NCBI GenBank assembly: GCA_039933105.1
Contig: JBDTOT010000022.1
Location: 3,362 to 67,361, forward strand
Reading direction: 5' to 3'
DNA from: FEN-1219 sp039933105
Lineage (GTDB): Bacteria > Pseudomonadota > Gammaproteobacteria > Steroidobacterales > Rariloculaceae
DNA: 64,000 bases
Below the pieces are notes generated by a model. It did not search any database, was not told the origin of the DNA, and worked only from the letters and a program-made list of their open reading frames with translations. Made by a program: the position numbers and the translations under genes. Of the stretch, positions 17,373 to 24,852 are shown one piece after another. The number at the start of each line of letters is the position of its first letter. Within the stretch, counting starts at the first letter, position 1.

Positions 17373-17732
17373 CTACGGCTCGTCGTATTCGCGAAGCAGC
17401 TTTTTCGATGCGCTCATGCGCCAGCCCTGCTCGAGCACGTCAACCAGTGCGCCCTTCGTGATTTTCGTGAGGTCAACGAGAACAAAGGGGTGGTCGCGAT
17501 AGTGGTCGGTCAGATGAAACACCTCGGGCCGCGCGTTCAGCAGAATGTCACGCAGCAGAAACTCGCAGCGGATCGCGAGCCAGCCCTCGGCTTCGGTCCT
17601 TAGCCGAGCCATGAGCTTGCCCTTCACTTTGATGGCGGGTGTTCCGTAGGACGTGCTGAGCTCTACGCCTGGAAAGCGTTTCGCGAGCGCGAAGGCCGTC
17701 TTGAACTTTGCCTTAACGGGTGGCTTCGCCAT
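17373..17732 (-). CDS. MmcQ/YjbR family protein
   Basis: A 119-residue small cytosolic protein matching the MmcQ/YjbR fold (cyclic-amide-hydrolase-like alpha/beta, often called DNA-binding-like). Visible family features are the early ALAKRFPGVELSTSYGTPAIKVKGKLMARL strand pattern and the late HPFVLVDLTKITKGAL and W..S-KKLL stretch. The role is not known for this family in general. Its start overlaps the end of the DUF3108 gene by 20 bases on the same strand, so the two are likely translated from one message. Confidence 0.82.
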   Translation of the reverse strand: MAKPPVKAKFKTAFALAKRFPGVELSTSYGTPAIKVKGKLMARLRTEAEGWLAIRCEFLLRDILLNARPEVFHLTDHYRDHPFVLVDLTKITKGALVDVLEQGWRMSASKKLLREYDEP

Positions 17733-18435
17733 CGCGCGACTCTACGCTCTCGTCTCCCAATGCCGCGAGCGCGAACAAGACGGCTCGTCCTGTGCTGTCG
17801 CCGATCTCGAGTTTGACTGGTAACCCATCCAATTCAGGCGCCGACCACAATGTGAGCTTCCAGCGCGACGAAAGGGGTAGGCCTACGCTCGTTGTCACGT
17901 AAACCCCGAGCGGAGTCTGGATTTCTTCCGGGCCCCTTGTTGGTTCCACGCCTGGCTCCAGGTCGGCGATCGCGTGGTTGCCGGGAATCCACCGCGTTTC
18001 GACAAAGACGGCTTTGGCCAACGCATCGCGTCGGTCGTTTTTGTCGTTGCCGCGCAGCGGGATCTCGGAGCGGCGTCTCCCATCGCTGCTCGTGGCAACG
18101 CCGCGTTGCCAGTCGAACTCGATGGTGGATTCCTTGCGGCTGCGTCCGGTGGAGACCTTACCGGCTCGAAGCGTCGAGTCCGCGAGGGTCGCGACGATTC
18201 CAGAGTGTGCGTCTGCGAGCATGTTGATCAGGAAGCCGCGCTTACCGTTCGCGGTGAACTTCGTTTCGACGGTGTACGTGGTGGCGCCGTCGAAGCCTAC
18301 AGTGACCGTTGCGACCCCGATGGTCTCGCCTCTAAGGCTCACTTCGTAGACGGCCCAGTACGGCGGATTTCGTGCGTGTGCGGGGAGCGCACAGAACAGC
18401 AGGACCGCGGCCCATGTCTTTGATGAAAAGCTCAC
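17713..18435 (-). CDS. DUF3108 domain-containing periplasmic protein
   Basis: A protein of about 240 residues with an N-terminal signal peptide (VSFSSKTWAAVLLFCALPAHA) and a beta-rich DUF3108 domain: YWAVYEVSLRGETIG, then alternating strands with TVETKF, RAGKVSTGRSRKE and a final WSAPELDGLPVKLEIGD. Family members are predicted periplasmic and are sometimes linked to outer-membrane or lipid homeostasis, without firm function. The start is uncertain. The GTG at 18435 gives a compact signal peptide, while another GTG at 18495 adds 20 residues. It overlaps the YjbR gene downstream and is divergent from the ThDP enzyme gene. Confidence 0.72.
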   Translation of the reverse strand: MSFSSKTWAAVLLFCALPAHARNPPYWAVYEVSLRGETIGVATVTVGFDGATTYTVETKFTANGKRGFLINMLADAHSGIVATLADSTLRAGKVSTGRSRKESTIEFDWQRGVATSSDGRRRSEIPLRGNDKNDRRDALAKAVFVETRWIPGNHAIADLEPGVEPTRGPEEIQTPLGVYVTTSVGLPLSSRWKLTLWSAPELDGLPVKLEIGDSTGRAVLFALAALGDESVESRDGEATR

Positions 18436-18533
18436 CCACGCATCATATCGCGAGCGTGCCGCCGGCGACTTGCCAGCGCCATTCACCGGTCGCACACTCA
18501 GCCCGCAGCATTTGTCGCGGGGTGGGAGGGATC

Positions 18534-20471
18534 ATGGCGAACGCACAAGACGACTCTAGCAACATCGGCCGGCGTAAGTTCCTAACGGGCGCTGCACTTA
18601 CGAGCGCCGCTGCGCTGACCGCGCCGGTGATGCCGGCCGCGGCCCAGACGACGGCCGACAACACCGCGAGCCGCACGCCACCGCTGCCCAACCTTCAGAC
18701 CGAGACACAGCCGCCCACCGCGGACCCCGTCGTTCAGACCTCGAGCGGCGGCGACTTCATGGCCGAGGTGCTGAACGCACTCGGCATCGAATACCTCGCG
18801 ATGAATTGCGCGTCGAGCTTCCGCGGCCTGCACGAGGCCGTCCTGAATCACACGAACAACAAGCCCGAGATCATCACGTGCCCGCACGAGGAGATCGCGA
18901 CCTCCATGGCGCAGGGCTACGCGAAGATCGAAGGTAAGCCGATGGGCGTGATCTGCCACGGCACCGTGGGTCTGCAGCACGCCACGATGGCGCTCTACAA
19001 CTCGTGGTGCGACCGCGTGCCGGTGTACGCGATGATCGGCAACATCGTGGAAGCCGACAAACGTGCGCCGGGCGCCGAGTGGGTGCACTCGGCGATCGAT
19101 CCCGCAGCGCTCGTGCGGGACTTCGTGAAGTGGGATGACCAACCTGCATCGTTACAGCACTTCGCGGAATCCGCCGTGCGTGCGCACAAGATCGCACTGA
19201 CGCCACCGATGGGGCCCGTGCTTCTCTCGCTCGATGCCGAGCTGCAGGAAAACCCGATCCGCGATCGCAACGCGCTGCGCATTCCGAAGATCACCAACGT
19301 GATTCCGCCCGTGGCCGACGGGCGCGGTCTCGAGGAAGCGGCACGCCTGCTGGCGGCTGCGGAGCATCCCGTCATCGTCGTGGATCGAATGGCGCGCAGC
19401 GCGGCGGGCATGCAAGCGCTGGTCGAGCTGGCCGAGACTCTGCAGTGCGCCGTGGTCGATCAGGCGGGGCGGTTGAACTTCCCCTCGCGCCACCCGCTGA
19501 ACCAGACGTGGCGCCGCGCCGCGGTGCTGGGGCAGGCGGACGTGATACTCGCGATCGAGATGAACGATTTGTGGGGCACGCTGAACTTCTTCGCGGACCG
19601 CATCGAGCGCACGTCGCATCCGTTCTACAAGAACAACACGAAGATCATCACGCTCGGTAGCCGCGACTTGTACATGAAAGCGAACTACCAGGACTTCGGG
19701 CGGTTCAACGATGTGGATCTCGCGATTGCCGGCGACGGCGAATCGAGCTTGTCGCTCCTTACGGAGCGCGTGAAAGCCTCCGCGCGTTCGGGCCGCAAGA
19801 ACGTGTTCGCGGATCGCGGCAAAGTGCTGACGCAAGCACACAACGCGACGCTCGAGCAACTTAAGACGCAAGCGACGATCGGTTGGGACGCGAGCCCCAT
19901 CACGACCGCGCGGCTCTGCGCGGAGCTCTATGCGCAGATCAAGGACGACGACTGGTCGCTCGTAGGCTCTGCCATTCGCGTGAACTGGCCGCTGCAGCTC
20001 TGGAACTTCGACAAGACGTATCGCTGGAACGGCAGTTCGGGCGGTGCCGGTATCGGCTACAACGCGCCGGCGTCTGCTGGCGCCGCGCTCGCAAACAAGA
20101 AGCACGGACGCCTCACTGTGGCGCTGCAAGGTGACGGCGACCTCATGTTCGTGCCAAGCACGCTGTGGACGACAGCGCATCACAAGATTCCGATCCTGTA
20201 CGTGGTGCACAACAACCGCGCTTACCACCAGGAATATATGTATCTGCAGGCGATGGCGGCGCGGCACCAGCGCGGTATCGACAAAGCGCACGTGGGCACC
20301 ACCATCACGAACCCGAACGTGGACTACGCGACGGTGGCGAAAGGATTCGGCGTGTACGGCGAAGGGCCCGTCACGGATCCGCGCGATCTAGCCGGCGCGC
20401 TCTCGCGCGCGTTGGCAGTGGTGCGGCGCGGCGAGCCCGCGCTCGTCGACGTCGTCACGGATCCGCGTTGA
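18534..20471 (+). CDS. Tat-exported thiamine diphosphate-dependent enzyme
   Basis: A 645-residue ThDP enzyme of the acetolactate synthase/benzoylformate decarboxylase type. It has a twin-arginine signal (IGRRKFLTGAA, residues 11-21, ending PAAAQ), then a PYR domain with the activating Glu119 in CPHEEIATSMAQGYA, a central domain, and a PP domain. The PP domain shows the ThDP/Mg motif GDGD at 533-536 and NN at 560-561, 27 residues later as expected. Export of such an enzyme is unusual because Tat would carry it folded with cofactor. GGGAGGG lies just before the ATG at 18534. A cytochrome c gene begins 10 bases after its stop, suggesting that electrons from 2-oxo-acid oxidation pass to it. The substrate is unknown. 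Confidence 0.82.
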   Translation: MANAQDDSSNIGRRKFLTGAALTSAAALTAPVMPAAAQTTADNTASRTPPLPNLQTETQPPTADPVVQTSSGGDFMAEVLNALGIEYLAMNCASSFRGLHEAVLNHTNNKPEIITCPHEEIATSMAQGYAKIEGKPMGVICHGTVGLQHATMALYNSWCDRVPVYAMIGNIVEADKRAPGAEWVHSAIDPAALVRDFVKWDDQPASLQHFAESAVRAHKIALTPPMGPVLLSLDAELQENPIRDRNALRIPKITNVIPPVADGRGLEEAARLLAAAEHPVIVVDRMARSAAGMQALVELAETLQCAVVDQAGRLNFPSRHPLNQTWRRAAVLGQADVILAIEMNDLWGTLNFFADRIERTSHPFYKNNTKIITLGSRDLYMKANYQDFGRFNDVDLAIAGDGESSLSLLTERVKASARSGRKNVFADRGKVLTQAHNATLEQLKTQATIGWDASPITTARLCAELYAQIKDDDWSLVGSAIRVNWPLQLWNFDKTYRWNGSSGGAGIGYNAPASAGAALANKKHGRLTVALQGDGDLMFVPSTLWTTAHHKIPILYVVHNNRAYHQEYMYLQAMAARHQRGIDKAHVGTTITNPNVDYATVAKGFGVYGEGPVTDPRDLAGALSRALAVVRRGEPALVDVVTDPR

Positions 20472-20481
20472 GGGCTTGCCG

Positions 20482-20844
20482 ATGAACATCGTCACAAAGA
20501 TTGCCGCCGCATCGCTGCTCACGGGCGTTGCCTGCACGTCGTTCGCGCAGCAAGCGCCGAAGGGCGACGCCGCGAACGGCCAGCGCGCGTACCTCATGGC
20601 CGGTTGCTTCACGTGCCACGGGCGCGTGGGGCAGGGCGGCAACTTCAACTCTGCGACGCCTGCGCTCGCGAACACCGTGTGGCCGGTGGAAGCGCTGGTG
20701 GCCTTCCTCCGCGTGGGCCTAAACGACATGCCGGCGTTTTCGAAAGAGGTGCTGAGCGATCAGCAGGTGGCGGACATTCATGCGTATTTGAAGTCGCTGC
20801 CGGGTAGTAAGTCGCCGGCGGACTTCAAGCTGCTGAATCAATAG
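20482..20844 (+). CDS. Small c-type cytochrome
   Basis: A 120-residue exported class I-like cytochrome c with signal peptide (about 1-23, ending TSFAQ), one haem motif C42-F-T-C45-H46, and a likely distal methionine at Met83 in NDMPAF. The end of the domain is the usual VADIHAYLKSLPG. The ATG at 20482 is preferred over a TTG two codons earlier because GAGGG lies about seven bases upstream. The gene is 10 bases after the Tat-exported ThDP enzyme and is probably its periplasmic electron acceptor; this partnership is inferred from position only. Confidence 0.88.
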   Translation: MNIVTKIAAASLLTGVACTSFAQQAPKGDAANGQRAYLMAGCFTCHGRVGQGGNFNSATPALANTVWPVEALVAFLRVGLNDMPAFSKEVLSDQQVADIHAYLKSLPGSKSPADFKLLNQ

Positions 20845-20975
20845 CGACATTCCGTACCCGAACCAAACGGGCCGGTCCGAGGTTCGCGGCTTCTCCCGAT
20901 TGCCTGAACGCGTGGAATCCCGCACGATCGTCGAGCGGCCATCGAGCGCTGCTAAATGAAGAGGGGATTTTCGCG

Positions 20976-21740
20976 ATGTTGAAACTAGGAGCAGGGAAGC
21001 GTCTCACGCTCGGCCTTGTCGCGTGGGTGGGGATGAATGTGTGTCTCGCGGCAGAGCCCGTGCTCGATGCGAGCAAGCCGAACATCTTCGGCGTGTGGCT
21101 CGGCACGAACGGCACCGACGTCGATGCGCGCTACCGCAGCACGCCCTGGCCGCCGCCTGACTTCACGGAGTGGGGCGCCGCGCAGTCGAAGCTGCTGATG
21201 ACTCCCGAGACGCCGGACGAATGCAGTCCTTACGGGCCCGTGGTGTACATGGGCGGCGGCGGATTTTTTCCGCTCGAAATTGCGCGCACCACGGCGGGCA
21301 TTGTTCTCTTGTCCGAGTCGGCTTCCAATCCGCGGCGAATCTACATCGACGGTCGCAAGCATCCCGAAGACTTCGATCCGACCTGGGGCGGGAATTCGAT
21401 CGGCCACTGGGAGGGCGACACGCTGGTCGTCGATACGGTGGGTACCAACGGCAGGGGCCGACCCTTGAACGGTTACCTCTCGGGCGCGGTGAGCTCGAAG
21501 GTCGACAAGACGCCGCGGCTGCTGGTCAGCGACAAGCTGCACCTGGTCGAGCGCATTCGGCTCGTTGGCAATGGCGATTTCCTCGAAGACGAGCTGACGA
21601 TCACCGATCTGAAGACCTACAAGAAGCCGTTCACGGTGAAGCACTATTGGCAACGCCGGCCCGATCTCGAGGTGCTGGAGTATTTTTGTTCCGATAACCG
21701 TCGGCCGGATGCCGAGGGGCACACGGAGGAAGGTCAATGA
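20976..21740 (+). CDS. Secreted protein of unknown function, paralogue C
   Basis: A 254-residue exported protein with a signal peptide (about 1-26, ending VCLA-AEP) and mature start DASKPNIFGVWLGTNG. It shares with the proteins at 7959 and 8762 an IYIDGRKHPEDF or IWLDGRPHPPDY phrase, a GHWEGDTLVVDT or GEWDGNQLTITT strand pair, and a later basic-plus-acidic strand region (LHLVERIRLVGNGDFLEDELTI). The ATG has GAGGGG upstream. Its stop overlaps the next gene's ATG by four bases, so it is cotranscribed with a DUF6152 protein. The function is unknown. Confidence 0.7.
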   Translation: MLKLGAGKRLTLGLVAWVGMNVCLAAEPVLDASKPNIFGVWLGTNGTDVDARYRSTPWPPPDFTEWGAAQSKLLMTPETPDECSPYGPVVYMGGGGFFPLEIARTTAGIVLLSESASNPRRIYIDGRKHPEDFDPTWGGNSIGHWEGDTLVVDTVGTNGRGRPLNGYLSGAVSSKVDKTPRLLVSDKLHLVERIRLVGNGDFLEDELTITDLKTYKKPFTVKHYWQRRPDLEVLEYFCSDNRRPDAEGHTEEGQ

Positions 21741-22138
21741 GCGTGCGCTACAGATGGTTGCTGGCGTGTGGGTTGCTGGCGCTCGCCGGCTCTGCGTGGG
21801 CTCATCACTCGTTCGCGATGTTCGACCTCGAGAAACAAGTCACGGTGGAAGGCACCGTGAAGGAATTCCAGTGGACGAATCCGCACTGCTGGCTGCAGGT
21901 GATGGTGCCGGACGGCAAGGGCGGCACCAAGGAGTGGAGCTTCGAGATGGGTGCGATGGGCATGCTGGCGCGCACCGGCTGGAAGAGCAGCACCGTGAAG
22001 CCGAACGATAAGGTGACCGTGCTGATGAACCCGCTGAAGAGCGGCGGGTCGAGCGGCCGGCTGCTGAAGGTGACGCTGCCGGACGGCCGGATCATGGGCC
22101 CGGGCGGCAGCGCGCCGCCGCCGAAGCCGGCGGCCTAA
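21737..22138 (+). CDS. DUF6152 family exported protein
   Basis: A 133-residue protein with a signal peptide (RYRWLLACGLLALAGSAWA) followed by HHSFAMFDLEKQVTVEGTVKEFQWTNPHCWLQV, the defining opening of the DUF6152 family. The remainder is a small beta barrel of OB-fold length ending in a Gly/Pro-rich tail (GPGGSAPPPKPAA). The paired His at the mature N-terminus, directly after the cleavage site, would suit metal binding by the free amino end, as in copper proteins, but that is speculation. It is translationally coupled (ATGA overlap) to the secreted paralogue C gene. Confidence 0.82.
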   Translation: MSVRYRWLLACGLLALAGSAWAHHSFAMFDLEKQVTVEGTVKEFQWTNPHCWLQVMVPDGKGGTKEWSFEMGAMGMLARTGWKSSTVKPNDKVTVLMNPLKSGGSSGRLLKVTLPDGRIMGPGGSAPPPKPAA

Positions 22139-22148
22139 CCCGCGTCGC

Positions 22149-22595
22149 TCAAAGCTGCGCTACCCAGCGCTCGAATTCGCCGGCCGTTCTTTTGCCGACT
22201 TGGGCGACAGCTCCGCGTCTGAACGTGGAGCTGCCGAAAATGTGGATGTAGCCACCGAAGTCGGAGGGAAGATAGAACTCGCCATACTTCAGCATCGCGA
22301 CTTTCTGTTTGCCAAAGTGGCCGTAGAAATATCCGAACTCGAACAGCACGTTCAGGTTCGGCACGTCGTACTTCTTCTTTCTGATCGTGGTCGTCGACTC
22401 GGGCGAGAACAGCAGGAGCGCGCCGTCGACCTTGCCTCGAATGTGGTCGAGATCTTCTAGCAGAGTCCTGCCGGCCGTGAATGCGTCCCACCACGGAATG
22501 AATGTCAGAGTGGGGCCGGTGAATTTCTTCACGATGGCCTTGGCCTGTGACTTGGCGGCTGACGATGAGCCGATGAAGAGCGTTGTTTTCGGCAA
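22149..22595 (-). CDS. Stand-alone TIR-like nucleotide-binding protein (CAP12/Pycsar-effector TIR type)
   Basis: A 148-residue protein consisting almost only of a TIR-like domain. It opens LFIGSSSAAKSQAKAI and has WWDAF near residue 35-39, GALLLFSPE (58-66) and NVLFEFGYFYGHFGKQKV with the presumed catalytic Glu86, ending LPSDFGGYIHI. This matches the TIR-like family also found in CAP12 and Pycsar effectors, where the domain cleaves NAD+. Here there is no sensor domain and no cyclase gene nearby. The start is a TTG at 22595. It sits between DUF6152 (convergent) and a pirin gene on the same strand. Confidence 0.78.
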   Translation of the reverse strand: MPKTTLFIGSSSAAKSQAKAIVKKFTGPTLTFIPWWDAFTAGRTLLEDLDHIRGKVDGALLLFSPESTTTIRKKKYDVPNLNVLFEFGYFYGHFGKQKVAMLKYGEFYLPSDFGGYIHIFGSSTFRRGAVAQVGKRTAGEFERWVAQL

Positions 22596-22649
22596 GACCG
22601 CGGAACCCCCCCGACAATCGGGAGATGGTTGAGGGAACCGCCGGGACTG

Positions 22650-23357
22650 TCAAGCGCGACCGACCATGTCGAAGAGCAGCACTTCGCTATCGGCCGTGCC
22701 TTCGATCGACACCTTGTCGTCATAGGCGAACGCCGCGCCGTCGCCGGTGACGAGCGCTTCGCCGTTCGCACGCACCGTGCCGCGCGCCACTTGTAGCCAG
22801 AGCTTGCGCTCGTGCGTGGTCGGATGCGTCACGGTTTCGCCGGCACTGAGCACGGCGGCATAGATTTGCGCATCTTGGTTGATCTTCACCGAGCCGTCGT
22901 GGCCGTCTTTCGAGACGATGAGCTTGAGCTTGCCGCGTTTGTCCTCCGCGCTGAACGTCTTCTGCTCATAGCCGGGCTGCAGGTTGGATTTGCTCGGGAA
23001 CAACCAGATCTGCAGGAAATGCACCGGCTCGCTCTTCGAGTTGTTGAACTCGCTGTGTTGGACGCCGGTGCCGGCCGTCATGAGCTGCACGTCGCCGGGC
23101 CGAATCACGCTGCCGGTACCCATGCTGTCCTTGTGCGCGAGCTCGCCCTCGAGCACATAGGAGATGATCTCCATGTCGCGGTGACCGTGCGTGCCGAAGC
23201 CTTTGCCCGGCTGCACGCGGTCCTCGTTGATCACGCGCAGCGGGCCGAAGCCGTTGTAGCGCACGTCGCTGTAGTCGGCGAACGAGAACGTGTGGTGGCT
23301 GTCGAGCCAGCCGTGGTTAGCGTGGCCGCGGTCGGCGGCGTGGCGAATCAGCATCAT
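22650..23357 (-). CDS. Pirin family bicupin protein
   Basis: A 235-residue cupin protein. The metal site of pirin is complete: His57 and His59 in GTHGHRDMEI, His101 and Glu103 in GVQHSEFN. The N-terminal HTFSFADY and FGPLRVINEDRVQPG phrases are family hallmarks. Bacterial pirins such as E. coli YhhW bind iron or another metal; some act as quercetin 2,3-dioxygenase in vitro, and the physiological role is often redox sensing. GAGGGA lies before tandem ATGs at 23357 and 23354. The gene downstream on the same strand is the TIR-like protein, 54 bases away. Confidence 0.9.
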   Translation of the reverse strand: MMLIRHAADRGHANHGWLDSHHTFSFADYSDVRYNGFGPLRVINEDRVQPGKGFGTHGHRDMEIISYVLEGELAHKDSMGTGSVIRPGDVQLMTAGTGVQHSEFNNSKSEPVHFLQIWLFPSKSNLQPGYEQKTFSAEDKRGKLKLIVSKDGHDGSVKINQDAQIYAAVLSAGETVTHPTTHERKLWLQVARGTVRANGEALVTGDGAAFAYDDKVSIEGTADSEVLLFDMVGRA

Positions 23358-23384
23358 CGGTGGTCCCTCACTGGAGACGTAAGA

Positions 23385-24494
23385 TTAATGCGCGCGCGCT
23401 TGCGAGCATAGGTCCGCAAGCCGATTGGCCTCGATGCGCGACTGCGCGAGCGCGGCCCGCTCGCCGTGCTCGCGCATGGCCGCGAGATAATCGGCGAAGA
23501 GCCGCGGTGTGCCGAAGATGAAAAAGTCGAAGCGGGCGTCCGTCGCCTCTCTTATTCGCGCGCGGCTGGCCTTGCGTGCTTGCACCTCCTCGGCGGCTCC
23601 GGCGTCGCCCATGGCCTCGAGCGCAGCGAATTGGATGGATTGCGCAATTCCTATGCCGATCTCGGTCTTGCCCTGGCGTTCGACCAGGCGGCCATAGTCG
23701 AGGCAGGTTTGCGCCCATTCGGCGTCGAGCGACTGCTTGCTGCACATGTTTACGTAGGGCGCATAGGCAGGCAGGTTCGCGCTCGCGAAGCTGATGGCGA
23801 GCATCGCTCGCTGCGGAAAAGCGTAGCCGCCGGCGGAGTCCAGAGCGCGCTCGAGCATCGCGACGGTCTCCGGGAAGTAGTCGCGGCTCTCGGCGGCGGT
23901 GGACGCACGCCGCAACGCTTCGAGCGCGTTTGCGATCTCGCCGCGCTCGTAGGCGCTCGCGGCTAGGCGAATCCACACCTCGCTGTTCTCGCTGTCGAGC
24001 TTCTGTAGCTCGGTTTCCCAGTCTTGGGCTGGGCAGTTCGGATGTTCGGCTACGCGGTCGCAGATCTGCACGGCCGACCAGACAACGATCGCGTTGTCGC
24101 GGCCGACGCTCATGGCGCGCTCGGTAGCCGCCATGCGTTGGGCGTCATCCTCGCGCGCCAGCAGCGCAACGCTGATCAGGTTTTCCGGGCTTTGTGAGAC
24201 TAAGAGCCGTTGGCGGGCTGCCGTCATGAACGGGTCCCCGACCGGCTTGTCGCGGAGGGCGCCGCCAGGGGAGTCGGCGGACGAGCGCCCGTACGCGGAG
24301 CAAAGTGCGTCATCCGACTGCTCGGCCGGCGCGGGCGGTGCGCGCAAGGCGCCAACCACGGGAGCGGGTATCAACCCCGGCCCCGAGCCGGCAACCACCG
24401 ATTGCGGGCCGGGCGAGCGACCGACTCGGGCACCAAGAACCACCGCGACGGCAACGACGGCGACGGCAACACCCACCAGCGATTGGGACCTCAT
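23385..24494 (-). CDS. Membrane-anchored hypothetical protein with helical repeats
   Basis: About 369 residues that I do not recognise. One N-terminal helix (MRSQSLVGVAVAVVAVAVVLGA) is followed by a low-complexity Pro/Gly/Ala linker to about residue 75. A long helical, TPR/SEL1-like region follows (for example ENSEVWIRLAASAYERGEIANALEALRRAS), ending in an Arg/Ala-rich tail. Five or so cysteines are spread through it, including CSAYG, CDRVAEHPNC and CLDYG. It is probably anchored in the inner membrane with a periplasmic repeat domain. The start at 24494 is chosen for the membrane anchor; the frame stays open to 24662, but the extra residues look non-coding. Confidence 0.55.
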   Translation of the reverse strand: MRSQSLVGVAVAVVAVAVVLGARVGRSPGPQSVVAGSGPGLIPAPVVGALRAPPAPAEQSDDALCSAYGRSSADSPGGALRDKPVGDPFMTAARQRLLVSQSPENLISVALLAREDDAQRMAATERAMSVGRDNAIVVWSAVQICDRVAEHPNCPAQDWETELQKLDSENSEVWIRLAASAYERGEIANALEALRRASTAAESRDYFPETVAMLERALDSAGGYAFPQRAMLAISFASANLPAYAPYVNMCSKQSLDAEWAQTCLDYGRLVERQGKTEIGIGIAQSIQFAALEAMGDAGAAEEVQARKASRARIREATDARFDFFIFGTPRLFADYLAAMREHGERAALAQSRIEANRLADLCSQARAH

Positions 24495-24852
24495 GCGGCC
24501 CCCAGCGCCGGGAGTTCTGCGTTCTTTGGCCGGCTCCTCAACATGTTCGAGACTCGCAGCGGAGCTTGGTACCGCTTTGCATTTCAGCAGGGAAATCTGA
24601 ATCTTGGTATGTTCCATTGACGCAGAAGCTGACGACGAACGGATCACTCCGCCGCGATGCAAAGGTGTGGACTGGAACGTTCCCGCAGAGTGGGGCGTGC
24701 ACGCTGCGCGTGGATGCGAAGCGCAATACGACGTTCGTGCTCTACGAATTCGACTGACGGCAGATCGATCTCACTGATAGCGCAGCGCGACGGAGGGGAA
24801 GTGGGGGTTGCGATTCGACGTTTCACGCCAGTGTTACGATTCGGCTCGCCAC
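24495..24852. other. Divergent intergenic region with a possible gene remnant
   Basis: This 358-base gap lies between the anchored hypothetical protein (minus) and the FAD-linked oxidase (plus). On the plus strand, bases of about 24600-24757 read in one frame as a plausible protein end (a strand pattern ending TLRVDA then FVLYEFD and a stop) with no start, which may be the tail of a decayed gene. I see no clear promoter hexamers. Confidence 0.3.

Noticed and set aside
22149..22595. Complete CBASS, Pycsar or Thoeris system around the TIR-like gene
   Set aside because: Neighbouring genes encode DUF6152 and pirin proteins; no cyclase or sensor gene is adjacent.
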